Shown here in pieces: positions 41,275 to 48,596 of a DNA stretch of 64,000 nucleotides (positions within the stretch are counted from its first letter, which is position 1; each line of letters opens with the position of its first letter). The stretch is from Streptomyces sp. TRM68367 (GTDB lineage Bacteria > Actinomycetota > Actinomycetes > Streptomycetales > Streptomycetaceae): positions 41,280 through 105,279 of the forward strand of contig NZ_JACTVI010000024.1 of the NCBI RefSeq assembly GCF_014495685.1, written 5' to 3'. Made by a program: the position numbers and the translations under genes. The notes under the pieces are model-generated. The model was not told the origin of the DNA. It made no database searches and saw nothing but the letters and a program-made list of their open reading frames with translations.

Positions 41275-41850
41275 ATGGGGACGAATGGATCGACCATGCT
41301 CCAGCCGTTACGGCAGGGCCTTCCGCCACTGGACCCCGCAGCCGCGTCCAGCGCCGCCTCCTGTGTCCTGCCCGCCCGCTACGAAGCGGTGCGCGAGGCC
41401 CGGCAGTTCACCCGCAGAACACTCGACCAGTGGGACCTGGGCGACCGCTTCGACGACGTGTGTCTCGTGGTCTCCGAGCTGGTCACCAACGCCCTGCGGC
41501 ATGGCCTGCCGCACCACCGCCCTGCCGGCGAGGCCCTGCGGGCCGCGCCTTTCGACTCGGCCGGCGCGCCCCTCGTGTCCGACCCGTGTCCGGCGCCGAA
41601 CCCGCAGGTGCGGCTGCATCTGATGCGCTGGACCGAGCGGCTGGTGTGCGCGGTGCGCGATCCGAGCCACGACAGCCCGGTGGCCCGTGACACGGACGAC
41701 TTCTCGGCGGAGTCGGGCCGGGGCCTGTTCCTGGTCGAGTCCTTCGCCGACGGCTGGGGCTGGCACCCGCTGGCGGACACGCTGAGCGGCAAGGTGGTGT
41801 GGGCGCTGTTCCGGCTACCACGGCCGGGCGCGCAGGACCCCGCCAACTGA
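41275..41850 (+). CDS. ATP-binding protein, RsbW/anti-sigma-like HATPase
   Basis: This 191-residue GHKL-fold protein has CLVVSELVTNALRHG (N box), VRDPSHDSP and a G-box-like ESGRGLFLVESFADGWGW. Streptomyces encodes dozens of such proteins, some acting as anti-sigma kinases, many next to XRE/DUF397 genes as here. The loop between the N box and the next strand is enlarged. GGGAG lies about 9 nt before the ATG. A hairpin follows the stop. Confidence 0.88.
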   Translation: MGTNGSTMLQPLRQGLPPLDPAAASSAASCVLPARYEAVREARQFTRRTLDQWDLGDRFDDVCLVVSELVTNALRHGLPHHRPAGEALRAAPFDSAGAPLVSDPCPAPNPQVRLHLMRWTERLVCAVRDPSHDSPVARDTDDFSAESGRGLFLVESFADGWGWHPLADTLSGKVVWALFRLPRPGAQDPAN

Positions 41851-41851
41851 C

Positions 41852-41881
41852 GAAACGCGGCGCTTCATCGCGCCGCGTTTC
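41852..41881 (+). terminator. Hairpin terminator after the RsbW-like gene
   Basis: Perfect 12-bp arms GAAACGCGGCGC (41852-41863) and GCGCCGCGTTTC (41870-41881). A second smaller hairpin, CTACGCG/CGCGTAG, occupies 41881-41902. They could serve both convergent genes. Confidence 0.75.
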
Positions 41882-41965
41882 TACGCGCGTTACGACGCGT
41901 AGGGTCCCGATTGCCCCGAGTTACCCGGGAGTTCTCGGGCGCCCGCCATGGCGCCTCCCGGGCGT

Positions 41966-42223
41966 TCAGCCCCCGACCAGATGGTCGAATTCCCCGTCCT
42001 TGACGCCGGCCAGCATCGCCTCGATCTCCGCGCGCGTGTAGACGAGCGCGGGGCCGTCCGGGAACCGGGAGTTGCGCACGGCGACGTCACCCCCGGGCAG
42101 CCGCGCGAACTCCACACAGGAGCCCTGCGAGTTGCTGTGCCGGCTCTTCTGCCACGGCACGCCGTGCAGCTCCGTGGCCGCCATGCCGTTGTACACGTCA
42201 CCGTCGTACACGTCGTGGTCCAC
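41966..42223 (-). CDS. DUF397 protein (second copy)
   Basis: The 85-residue protein has the DUF397 core VPWQKSRHSNSQGSCVEFA, VAVRNSRFPDGPALVYTRAE and LAGVKDGEFDHL after an acidic N-terminus (DHDVYDGDVYNG). The GTG start has GGGGAG 8 nt upstream. Unlike the first copy it is not coupled to an XRE gene, but its upstream region carries copy B of the shared 29-bp element, suggesting joint control with the RsbW-like gene. Confidence 0.88.
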   Translation of the reverse strand: MDHDVYDGDVYNGMAATELHGVPWQKSRHSNSQGSCVEFARLPGGDVAVRNSRFPDGPALVYTRAEIEAMLAGVKDGEFDHLVGG

Positions 42224-42309
42224 AAGTCGCTCCCCGGTGGTGCAAGTGCACTGGCTGGTGTGGCCTTGATGCAGTGGTCAACTGGACCGGATCATAGCTC
42301 TGTTCATGT

Positions 42310-42338
42310 GCAGATGCATGCGCAGATGCACGTGCACG
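42310..42338 (-). promoter_or_regulatory. 29-bp shared element, copy B
   Basis: The minus-strand reading is CGTGCACG then two TGCATCTGC repeats 3 nt apart, 87 nt upstream of the DUF397 GTG. It differs from copy A only in the 3-nt spacer. Confidence 0.65.
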
Positions 42339-42492
42339 CGGGGTCATGCCGCGATTACAGGTTTGGTGACCGCTTTGCCGACTCCTATGGAGTCCTTTGA
42401 CCTGTTTGACGGACGGGCCGGTGAAGACGTTCCCAGCGCCTGCCCCGCTCTGCGGGGGTAATTCCGTACGGGGAGGTGCGGGGTACGTGAAA

Positions 42493-42535
42493 GGCCGTCG
42501 CAGGTGCCCCGGAATCGGCGGCACCTGCGACGGCC
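42493..42535 (-). terminator. Strong hairpin terminator of the zinc-starvation operon
   Basis: Perfect 16-bp arms GGCCGTCGCAGGTGCC (42493-42508) and GGCACCTGCGACGGCC (42520-42535) with an 11-nt loop, 21 bp after the rpsR paralog stop. Confidence 0.85.
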
Positions 42536-42556
42536 CTGTGTCCGCGTGTTGGTGTT

Positions 42557-42790
42557 TCAGCGGCTGGAGTACGGCAGCAGCGCCATCTCGCGGGCGTTCT
42601 TGATGGCCTTCGCCAGCTGCCGCTGCTGCTGGGAGGACACGCGCGTGACCCGGCGGCTGCGGATCTTGCCGCGGTCGGAGATGAACTTCCGCAGCAGGTC
42701 GGTGTCCTTGTAGTCGATGTACGTGACCCCGGCCGCGTCCAGCGGGTTCGGACGGTGCTTCAGCGGCTTGCGGTCGGTCTTGCGGGGCAT
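42557..42790 (-). CDS. rpsR2: 30S ribosomal protein S18, cysteine-less paralog
   Basis: The 77-residue protein has the S18 core YIDYKDTDLLRKFISDRGKI, RRVTRVSSQQQRQLAKAIK and NAREMALLPY. The zinc-binding cysteines found in the primary Streptomyces S18 are absent. It should replace the zinc form under zinc limitation. It is the last gene of the minus-strand set rpmG-rpmE-cobW-rpsR, with only 5 nt after the CobW-like stop. Confidence 0.93.
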   Translation of the reverse strand: MPRKTDRKPLKHRPNPLDAAGVTYIDYKDTDLLRKFISDRGKIRSRRVTRVSSQQQRQLAKAIKNAREMALLPYSSR

Positions 42791-42795
42791 CGGGG

Positions 42796-43935
42796 TCAGA
42801 CCTCCAGAAGGGTGTCGAAGGCGTGCGGCAACCGCTGCCAGGCGTCGCGCCCGGCGGCGTACTCGGCGTCGGTCAGCAGGCAGGACTCCAGGAGCCGTTC
42901 GAGTCCGTCGCGGTCGAGGCCGGGGGACGTGAAGACGAGGTGCTGGCAGCGGTCCCCGTGCTCGGGCTCCCAGTCCAGCGCGGCGGCGGCCCGGCGCACC
43001 GGCGGCACCATCTCCCAGGCCGCGTCCGGCAGCGAGGCCAGCCACGGTCCGGCGCCCTCCACGCACAGGGCTCCGCCCGCCGCGTCCCAGTGGAAGAGGG
43101 TGTCCGGCTTGTCAGCCAGCCAGAAGCGGCCCCGGCTGCGCGCGGCGGCGCAGGTCAGGTCCTCCAGCGCCGCGTACAGCCGCTCCGGGTGGAAGGGGCG
43201 GCGCCGGTGCCACACGAGGGTGGACACGCCGTGCGCGTCGGCCTCGGCGGGCAGCAGCGCGCACGCCGGGTGCTGGGCCGCCGCGGCCGACTCCACGTCG
43301 AAGCCGGCCAGCGCGGCGCCCGCCAGGTCACCGTGGCCGATCAGGACCTGGCGGGCCGTCGGGTGCAGCTGCGCGAGCAGTTCGCGGTCCTCGTCGTCGG
43401 CCTCGTCGGAGTCGACGACGGCGAGGACGGGGGCGTACTCCAGCTGGCGCGCGAAGGTGTCGGCGACCGTGCGCTGGTCGGTGGCCGCCGCGGCCAGACC
43501 GCCCTCGGCGAGGTCGTCGCCGTTGCCGAGGTACGGCAGCACGAGCGCCGGGTCCACGGCCGTGATCACGCCGGTGACGGTGAGGCCGCCGGCCTCGACC
43601 ACCTCCGCCATGGCCTTCGGCTCGACCGAGTCCCACAGCTCGATGACGGCGAGCCGGGTGCCGCCCGCGTCCCGGATCCGCTCCAGCTCCGGCACCAGGT
43701 CCTCGCGCAGGGCACAGCACGCACAGTCGTTGACGAGGGGCGCCTCGCCGGTGGTGACGATGCCGTGGGCGTCCCGGATCGTCCGGACGACGGTGCCCGC
43801 GGCAGCCGTCCCCAGGTCGTGGTGGAGTACGACACTGCCGGGCACCTCGGCGAGCAGCTGCGCCACGGTGGCGGTGCGGGCGTCGGCGTGCAGCCCGCCG
43901 ACGATCACGACGGAGAGCGACGATGCTTCAGTCAC
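42796..43935 (-). CDS. CobW/COG0523-family protein with degenerate P-loop
   Basis: In this 379-residue protein, Cys71, Cys73 and Cys74 in NDCACCALREDL form the CxCC metal motif of COG0523 GTPases, which deliver zinc. The C-terminal CobW_C domain is present (FHPERLYAALEDL, RFWLADKPD, QHLVFTSPGLDRDGLERLL). However the Walker A position reads VVIVGGLHADARTATVAQLL, lacking the GKT lysine. GTP hydrolysis may therefore be lost or altered. Located between the L31 and S18 paralogs, 2 nt after the former, so zinc-responsive expression is expected. Confidence 0.88.
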   Translation of the reverse strand: MTEASSLSVVIVGGLHADARTATVAQLLAEVPGSVVLHHDLGTAAAGTVVRTIRDAHGIVTTGEAPLVNDCACCALREDLVPELERIRDAGGTRLAVIELWDSVEPKAMAEVVEAGGLTVTGVITAVDPALVLPYLGNGDDLAEGGLAAAATDQRTVADTFARQLEYAPVLAVVDSDEADDEDRELLAQLHPTARQVLIGHGDLAGAALAGFDVESAAAAQHPACALLPAEADAHGVSTLVWHRRRPFHPERLYAALEDLTCAAARSRGRFWLADKPDTLFHWDAAGGALCVEGAGPWLASLPDAAWEMVPPVRRAAAALDWEPEHGDRCQHLVFTSPGLDRDGLERLLESCLLTDAEYAAGRDAWQRLPHAFDTLLEV

Positions 43936-43937
43936 CG

Positions 43938-44195
43938 TCAGGCCTTCTTCCCGTACCGGCGCTCGAAGCGCTCCACGCGGCCGGCGGTGTCCAGGACGCG
44001 GGCCGTGCCGGTGTAGAAGGGGTGGCTGACGTTCGAGATCTCGACGTCGACGACCGGGTAGGTGTTGCCGTCCTCCCACTCGACGGTCTTGTCGCTCGGC
44101 ACGCCGGCCAGTGTGGAGCGGGTCAGGAAGGCGTAGTTCGCGGCACGGTCACGGAAGACGACGGGACCGTACTCCGGGTGGATTCCCTTGCGCAT
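43938..44195 (-). CDS. rpmE2: 50S ribosomal protein L31, type B (cysteine-less)
   Basis: The 85-residue protein is the C-minus L31 form: MRKGIHPEYGPVVFRDRAA, FLTRSTLAGVP, VEISNVSHPFYTG and RFERRYG. It lacks the CxxC pair of the zinc-binding form, so it can replace it and release zinc. Eight nt separate it from rpmG upstream. Confidence 0.95.
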   Translation of the reverse strand: MRKGIHPEYGPVVFRDRAANYAFLTRSTLAGVPSDKTVEWEDGNTYPVVDVEISNVSHPFYTGTARVLDTAGRVERFERRYGKKA

Positions 44196-44203
44196 GGCGG
44201 AGT

Positions 44204-44368
44204 TCAGCGCTCCTCTCGGAAGTCGACGTGGCGGCCGACGACCGGGTCGAACTTGCGCAGGGTCATGCGGTCCGGGTCGTTGCGGCGGTTCTTGCGGGTC
44301 ACGTAGGTGTAGCCGGTCCCGGCGGTGGACCGGAGTTTGATGACCGGGCGGAGTTCGTTGCGTGCCAT
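44204..44368 (-). CDS. rpmG: 50S ribosomal protein L33, cysteine-less
   Basis: This 54-residue protein is read directly from the sequence: MARNELRPVIKLRSTAGT, YTYVTRKNRRNDPDR and MTLRKFDPVVGRHVDFREER. There are no cysteines, so it is the zinc-independent type. It is the first gene of the minus-strand set and its ATG is 14 bp from the Zur-type box. TAAGAT lies 9-14 nt before the ATG, so the leader is very short. Confidence 0.93.
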   Translation of the reverse strand: MARNELRPVIKLRSTAGTGYTYVTRKNRRNDPDRMTLRKFDPVVGRHVDFREER

Positions 44369-44381
44369 GCTGGTATCTTAC

Positions 44382-44396
44382 TGAAAATGACTTCCA
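44382..44396. promoter_or_regulatory. Zur box in the divergent ribosomal protein promoter
   Basis: TGAAAAT-G-ACTTCCA is a 7-1-7 site whose left arm matches the Streptomyces Zur consensus (TGAAAATGATTTTCA) exactly; the right arm matches at 5 of 7. It lies between rpmG and rpmB, so one site could control both operons. Confidence 0.75.
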
Positions 44397-44430
44397 TTTA
44401 CACAACGGCTTCGAGAGAGGTGCATCACCC

Positions 44431-44667
44431 GTGTCCGCGCACTGCATGCTGACCGGCGCACAGCCCGGATTCGGCAACACGATCTCCCACTCCCACCGGC
44501 GGACCTCCCGCCGCTTCGACCCCAACATCCAGACCAAGCGGTACTGGCTGCCGAGCGAGGGGCGGTATGTGCGACTGCGGCTGAGCGCCAGGGGGATCAA
44601 GACGGTCGACGTGATCGGGGTCGAGGCCGCCGTGGCCCGTATCCGTGCCAGGGGAGTGAAGGTCTGA
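44431..44667 (+). CDS. rpmB: 50S ribosomal protein L28, zinc-independent paralog
   Basis: The 78-residue protein has the L28 signature GAQPGFGNTISHSHRRTSRRF, then DPNIQTKRYWLP. Only one cysteine (HCMLTG) remains where the zinc form has CxxC pairs. The GTG start has AGAGG 9 nt upstream. The stop overlaps the rpsN start as TGATG. First gene of the plus-strand zinc-starvation set. Confidence 0.92.
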   Translation: MSAHCMLTGAQPGFGNTISHSHRRTSRRFDPNIQTKRYWLPSEGRYVRLRLSARGIKTVDVIGVEAAVARIRARGVKV

Positions 44668-44972
44668 TGGCGAAGAAGAGCAAGATCGCGAAGAACGAGA
44701 AGCGGCAGGAGATCGTCGCCCGGTACGCCGCCCGGCGCGCCGAGCTGAAGGAGATCATCCGCCGGCCGTCCTCGACGGACGCCGAACGGCTCGCCGCGCA
44801 GGAGGAACTGCGCAAGCAGCCGCGCGACGCCAGCGCCACGCGCGTGCGCAACCGGGACTCGGCGGACGGGCGGCCCCGCGGCTACTTCCGCGCGTTCGGG
44901 CTGTCCCGCGTGAACCTGCGGGGACAGGCCCACGCGGGGTACCTGCCCGGGGTGCGTAAGTCGTCCTGGTAG
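44667..44972 (+). CDS. rpsN: 30S ribosomal protein S14, cysteine-less long form
   Basis: The 101-residue protein is the long C-minus S14: MAKKSKIAKNEKRQEIVARYA, LRKQPRDASATRVRNRD, GRPRGYFRAFGLSRVNLR and YLPGVRKSSW. The short zinc-binding form has two CxxC motifs that are absent here. Coupled to rpmB by a 1-nt overlap. A GC-rich repeat region follows. Confidence 0.95.
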   Translation: MAKKSKIAKNEKRQEIVARYAARRAELKEIIRRPSSTDAERLAAQEELRKQPRDASATRVRNRDSADGRPRGYFRAFGLSRVNLRGQAHAGYLPGVRKSSW

Positions 44973-45486
44973 GCGCCGGGGTGCGGCGGCCTTCTCCGGG
45001 CGGGCACGGCCCGGTCCGGGCGGGCACGGCCCGGTCCGGGCGGGCACGGCCCGGTCCGGGCGGGCACGGCCCTCTCCGGGCGGGCGCGGGTGCCGTGGCG
45101 AGCGCCAGTGTCGTGGCGAGCGCCGGGATGCTGCGTGGACCGGCGCCGTGGCAGGCGCGGCCCGGTCCGGGTGGGTGCCGGGGGTCCTGCGGGCGCCGGT
45201 GCCGCGGCGAGCGTTGGTGTCGTGGAAGGCGCCGGGGTGCTGCATCCGGTGCCGTGGCAGGCGCGGCCCGATCCGGGTGGGTGCCGGTGGCGTGGCGGGC
45301 GCGGCCCGGTCGTAGCGAGCGCGGGCCGGTCCCGGCGGGCGCCGGGGTGGTGCGTGGGCCGGTGCCGGTGGGCAGCGGTGGGTTGTGCGGGCGCTCCTGG
45401 TAGCTTGCTGCGGTCGTTTCGGCCAACCGGCCGACGGCCGCGGGCCCGAGGGCCGCGGGCGACCGGCTACTGCTTGGGAGCTTCCA
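44973..45486. other. Repeat-dominated intergenic region
   Basis: 514 bp without a credible gene. It begins with the 20-bp tandem array at 44993 and continues as degenerate GC-rich repeats; for example a 36-bp segment at 45146-45181 recurs with one change at 45251-45286. The promoter of the following lipoprotein gene must lie near the right end. Confidence 0.6.
44993..45072. repeat. 20-bp tandem array, four full units
   Basis: Units start at 44993, 45013, 45033 and 45053, each containing CCGGGCGGGCACGGCCC. A fifth unit starting at 45073 is partly degenerate. There are no spacers, so this is a minisatellite and not a CRISPR array. Confidence 0.9.
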
Positions 45487-46074
45487 GTGACTTCGGTGAC
45501 TTCGGCTACTTCGGCTTCTACGGCGAGTTCCGCGGCGGCCGTCTCGTGCCCCGCGCGCGGGGCGTCCCGCCGGCGGGCGCGGATCGCTGCCGTCGCCGCG
45601 GTGCTGGCGGGCGCGTTCGCGCTCACCGCGTGCAGCGACGGCGGCGACTCCGGGGGCAACGCCGCGGACACCCCCAGCCCTTCGCCGAGCGCGTCCGCGG
45701 ACACGGGCGGCGGCACGGGCGGTTCCGGCGGTTCCGGGGGTTCGGCGTCCGGCGACTCGGACGGCCTCCAGGGCAGCTGGCTCGCCACCACGGGCGGCAA
45801 GGCCGTGGCGCTGGTGATCACCGGCAGGAAGGCCGGGCTCTTCGCGACCGGCGGGACCGTGTGCAGCGGATCCGCCGACAAGGAGTCGGGCACGCAGCAG
45901 GTCCGCCTTACGTGCACGAACGGCAGCAAGGACCGGGCGGCCGGAAAGATCGACTCCGTGACCAAGTCCACGCTGAAGGTGACCTGGGAGGGCAGCCTCG
46001 GCCAGGAGACGTACACCAGGGCCGAGGGCGGCAAGCTGCCGACGGGGCTGCCCACGCCGAGCCCGGGGTCGTGA
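45487..46074 (+). CDS. Secreted lipoprotein, function unknown
   Basis: The 195-residue protein has a long Ser/Thr/Ala-rich N-terminal extension, then arginines (ASRRRARIAAVAAVLAGAFA) and the lipobox LTAC. After the lipid-anchored cysteine come a Ser/Gly/Pro linker and a small domain (GLQGSWLATTGGKAVALVIT, GGTVCSGSADKESG). GTG 45487 has GGGAGC 6 nt upstream. It is followed by a second lipoprotein with a similar start (TACSDGGD). Confidence 0.78.
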   Translation: MTSVTSATSASTASSAAAVSCPARGASRRRARIAAVAAVLAGAFALTACSDGGDSGGNAADTPSPSPSASADTGGGTGGSGGSGGSASGDSDGLQGSWLATTGGKAVALVITGRKAGLFATGGTVCSGSADKESGTQQVRLTCTNGSKDRAAGKIDSVTKSTLKVTWEGSLGQETYTRAEGGKLPTGLPTPSPGS

Positions 46075-46180
46075 CGAAGCTACGGAGGACTCGCGAGAAC
46101 CGGGGGTCGCACGCCGCGGGCGTCACGTCGTACGTGATGATCCATGGGCACCGTCACCGGACCACCCACAGGGAACCCCC

Positions 46181-46714
46181 ATGCGCGCCACCCGGCTCAC
46201 CGTCACCGCCCTCGCCGCCGCCCTCCTCCTGACCGCCTGCTCGGACGGCGGCGACGACAGCAAGGGCAACAGCACCAAGGCCAAGGACAGCAACGCCTGC
46301 GACCTCGGCGGTATCGGCATCGAGGTCGGCCCCGCGAGCGCCGCCCCCGCCGCCGGTGACACGGGCAACATCCCCGTCTCCCTCACCAACCAGAGCGAGC
46401 CCTGCACCCTGGAGGGCTTCCCCGCCGTCCAGCTGGACGGCGGCGACGCCTCCGTGAAGGTCGCGGCGGAGCAGGGCGGCCAGGCGCCGAAGCTGTCGCT
46501 CCCCAAGGGCGCCTCCGCGTCCTTCACGATCACCTACGTGCGCGGGGCGGCGGGCGACGGCAAGAGCCTCGACGCCAGGACGCTGAAGGTCAGCCTGCCG
46601 GGCGGCCCCGACAGCAAGACGTTCCCGTGGACGTACGGTCCCGTGGCCGGGAAGGGCGGCGACAAGAGCGCGCCGGAGGCCACGGTCAGCGCGTTCCAGC
46701 AGGCGGGCGACTGA
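46181..46714 (+). CDS. DUF4232-type secreted lipoprotein
   Basis: The 177-residue protein has a compact signal peptide with lipobox (TVTALAAALLLTACSDGG), then a DUF4232 domain: IPVSLTNQSEPCTLEGFPAV, LSLPKGASASFTITYVRG and a final FPWTYGPV block. Two cysteines in the domain may pair. DUF4232 proteins are abundant extracellular actinobacterial proteins of unknown role. Located 106 bp after the first lipoprotein on the same strand. Confidence 0.85.
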   Translation: MRATRLTVTALAAALLLTACSDGGDDSKGNSTKAKDSNACDLGGIGIEVGPASAAPAAGDTGNIPVSLTNQSEPCTLEGFPAVQLDGGDASVKVAAEQGGQAPKLSLPKGASASFTITYVRGAAGDGKSLDARTLKVSLPGGPDSKTFPWTYGPVAGKGGDKSAPEATVSAFQQAGD

Positions 46715-46756
46715 GTCGGCTCACGACAAGCGCGGCAGTCAGACAGGCGCGGTCAC

Positions 46757-47860
46757 TCACGGCAGATGCGGCCGCCGCCGCACCTCGGCCCGGTCCGCCG
46801 CCCGCGCGCCCTCCGTCCAGCCGGCCGCGTCGCTGCCGCCGCGCAGGCGGGTCGTGGTCGCCTCCGGGAACATGTGGTCCGCATGCGCCGTGACGGCGAC
46901 TTCGCGCGAGGCGAGCACCGGGAGCAGGTCGCCGGTCACCTGCGTCCCGGCGGCGGCCTGGAGGCGGGTGCCGACACGGTGGGCGTAGGCCGCGAGGAAG
47001 GACTGCCGGAAGGTCTTCGTGCGCTTGCGGCCGCCCGCCCGCTGGGCGGCCTCCGCCTTCGTCATCGCACCCTCGGCCTGCACCAGGAGCGAGGCGTAGA
47101 GGAGTTCGACCGCCTCCAGGTCCGCCTCGAAGCCGACGACGGTGGAGAAGCCGAACGGTTCGTTCCACACGGCCTGGCAGTGGTTCGCGGCGGCGACCGC
47201 GTCCAGCAGCACCGCCTTGGCCTGCTCGTACGGCGGGTCGACCCCGATCCGGCAGGCGCCGGGCGCGTCCGGAGCGGGCGCGTCGGCCGCGAGCAGCGCC
47301 TCGTCGACGCTGTGCCGGGCCATCAGTTCCTGCGCCTTGGCGCTGAGCGCCTCCGCCTCCTCCGGGTAGGCGGTCGCCTCCGCCTTGGCAAGCAGCGCGC
47401 GGATCCGGCCGAGGGCGGGGGACGGCGGCCCGGGGCGGTCCGAGGCCGCCTGGTCGAGGGGTTCGAGCGCGGGCAGCCGCAGCAGCAGGCGGTACAGCTC
47501 CAGGACGGCAGTGGCGTGCGAGAAGCGGTCCGTGCGGGGCAGGTCCCCGGCGGCCGGCGCGGCCAGCTGCGCGGCCCAGCGGCGCCCGCGCGGGCGGTCG
47601 TCCGCCGCCTGCGCGCGGATCAGCGCCGACACCAGCCGTACGTGGATGTCGTCCAGCTCGCGCCGTACGACCCGGACGACGTCCGCTGGCTGCCAGCCAC
47701 GCCGCCACGTCCCCGCCACGAACTCCGCGCCGCGCCGGGCGAGTTCCGCGTCCGCCGCCGGGTCGGCCGCGAGCAGGGACGCGGCGGTGTCGAGGGTGGT
47801 GTCGGCGGTGTCGTACAGGGCGGCCCGGAAGGCGCGGTCGACGGTGCTGGGCGTGGTCAC
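46757..47860 (-). CDS. DUF2786 domain protein
   Basis: In this 367-residue protein, the DUF2786 motif is RIRALLAKAEATAYPEEAEALSAKAQELMARHSVDEALL at about residues 155-195. The N-terminal part is helical, and a C-terminal domain has FGFSTVVGFEADLEAVELLYASLLVQAEGAM and KTFRQSFLAAYAHRVGTRL. Phage and bacterial relatives are of unknown function. GTG 47860 is chosen as the start; the gene diverges from the truncated Clp-N gene. Confidence 0.82.
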   Translation of the reverse strand: MTTPSTVDRAFRAALYDTADTTLDTAASLLAADPAADAELARRGAEFVAGTWRRGWQPADVVRVVRRELDDIHVRLVSALIRAQAADDRPRGRRWAAQLAAPAAGDLPRTDRFSHATAVLELYRLLLRLPALEPLDQAASDRPGPPSPALGRIRALLAKAEATAYPEEAEALSAKAQELMARHSVDEALLAADAPAPDAPGACRIGVDPPYEQAKAVLLDAVAAANHCQAVWNEPFGFSTVVGFEADLEAVELLYASLLVQAEGAMTKAEAAQRAGGRKRTKTFRQSFLAAYAHRVGTRLQAAAGTQVTGDLLPVLASREVAVTAHADHMFPEATTTRLRGGSDAAGWTEGARAADRAEVRRRPHLP

Positions 47861-47893
47861 CGGCCGATCGTGCCATGCGAGCCGTACGGCTGA

Positions 47894-48319
47894 CGTGCGG
47901 CGTCTCACTCCCCCGCCGGGACCCCCGAGGGCCGCCCCGAGCACCTGGTCCTGGGTCTGCTGGCGGACCCGGAGGGCCTGGCGGCGACGGCCATCACCGC
48001 GCAGGGGGTCACCCTCGACGAGGTGCGCCAGGCGGCCACCGCGGCACTGCCGCCCGCAGCGGCCGAGGTCCCCGAACTCGTCCCCTACGGCTCCGACGCC
48101 AAGAAGGTCCTGGAACTCACCTTCCGGGAAGCCCTCCGCCTCGGCCACAACTACATCGGCACCGAGCACATCCTGCTGGCCCTGCTGGAGCACGAGAACG
48201 GCCAGGGCGTCCTCAGCGGGCTCGGCATCGGGAAGGACGCGATCGAGTCGTACCTGACGGAGCTGCTGGGCGCGCTGCTGAAGTCCCGCGAGCAGGAGCA
48301 GGGCAAGCAGGAGGGCTGA
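47894..48319 (+). pseudogene. 5'-truncated Clp N-terminal-domain protein
   Basis: The frame opens just after a TGA at 47891 and has no start codon ahead of the conserved part. It encodes RPEHLVLGLLADPEGLAA, GVTLDEVRQAATAALPP, KKVLELTFREALRLGHNYIGTEHILLALLEHENGQG and LTELLGALLKSREQEQ. Intact Streptomyces relatives carry a further 100 or more residues upstream. GTG 48023 could start a shorter product. Most likely the left part was lost next to the DUF2786 gene. Confidence 0.65.
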
Positions 48320-48335
48320 GGCGGTCGCCCGTGGT

Positions 48336-48537
48336 AAGGGGTCCCTGCACTATGAGCGCCCGATTAGGTCGCGTGGTCTGGTGCCGTGCATCGCAAGGCG
48401 CCGGAGAGCCCTCGATGGGGGTGCCCCCGCTCGACCGGAGCCGAGAGTGGGGGAGGAGCTACCAGGGCTTTTCGGCAACGCGGCGAGGTGCGGTGCCAGA
48501 CCACGCGACCCGGGCGGGCATAGTGCAAGGACCCCTA
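48336..48537. mobile_element. MITE-like element with long terminal inverted repeats
   Basis: The first and last ~50 bp are inverted copies: AGGGGTCC, TGCACTATG, GTCGCGTGGTCTGG on the left and their complements on the right, with a few mismatches and one 3-nt gap. The 202-bp element has no coding frame. Its core contains a GGGGGTGCCCCC palindrome and GAGAGTGGGGGAGG, related to a common Streptomyces repeat. A TA dinucleotide lies at each end. It could also fold into a long hairpin RNA. Confidence 0.65.
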
Positions 48538-48596
48538 AGGGGGCTGGAAGGCCGCAGGTCAGGCCCGTTGTCAGACCTCCCTGCCACACTCACGGT

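Larger units (their letters stand above)
42224..42556. other. Intergenic region between DUF397 gene and rpsR paralog
   Basis: 333 bp. It holds copy B of the shared element (42310-42338), several GTGCAC-type repeats near 42240-42255, and the strong terminator at 42493-42535. No further coding frame was supported. Confidence 0.5.

Noticed and set aside
41087..41623. Plus-strand ORF with a fair ribosome binding site and a His-rich segment (HFGHVHVHLPLHL)
   Set aside because: It overlaps most of the RsbW-like gene in another frame, has no recognisable domain, and the His-rich part is simply the 29-bp regulatory element read as codons.
44993..45092. Possible CRISPR array
   Set aside because: Repeats are head to tail with no spacers and no cas genes nearby; it is a minisatellite.
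45385..45486. Longer lipoprotein start at GTG 45385
   Set aside because: It would add 34 residues encoded by the repeat region before a signal peptide; GTG 45487 has a good ribosome binding site.
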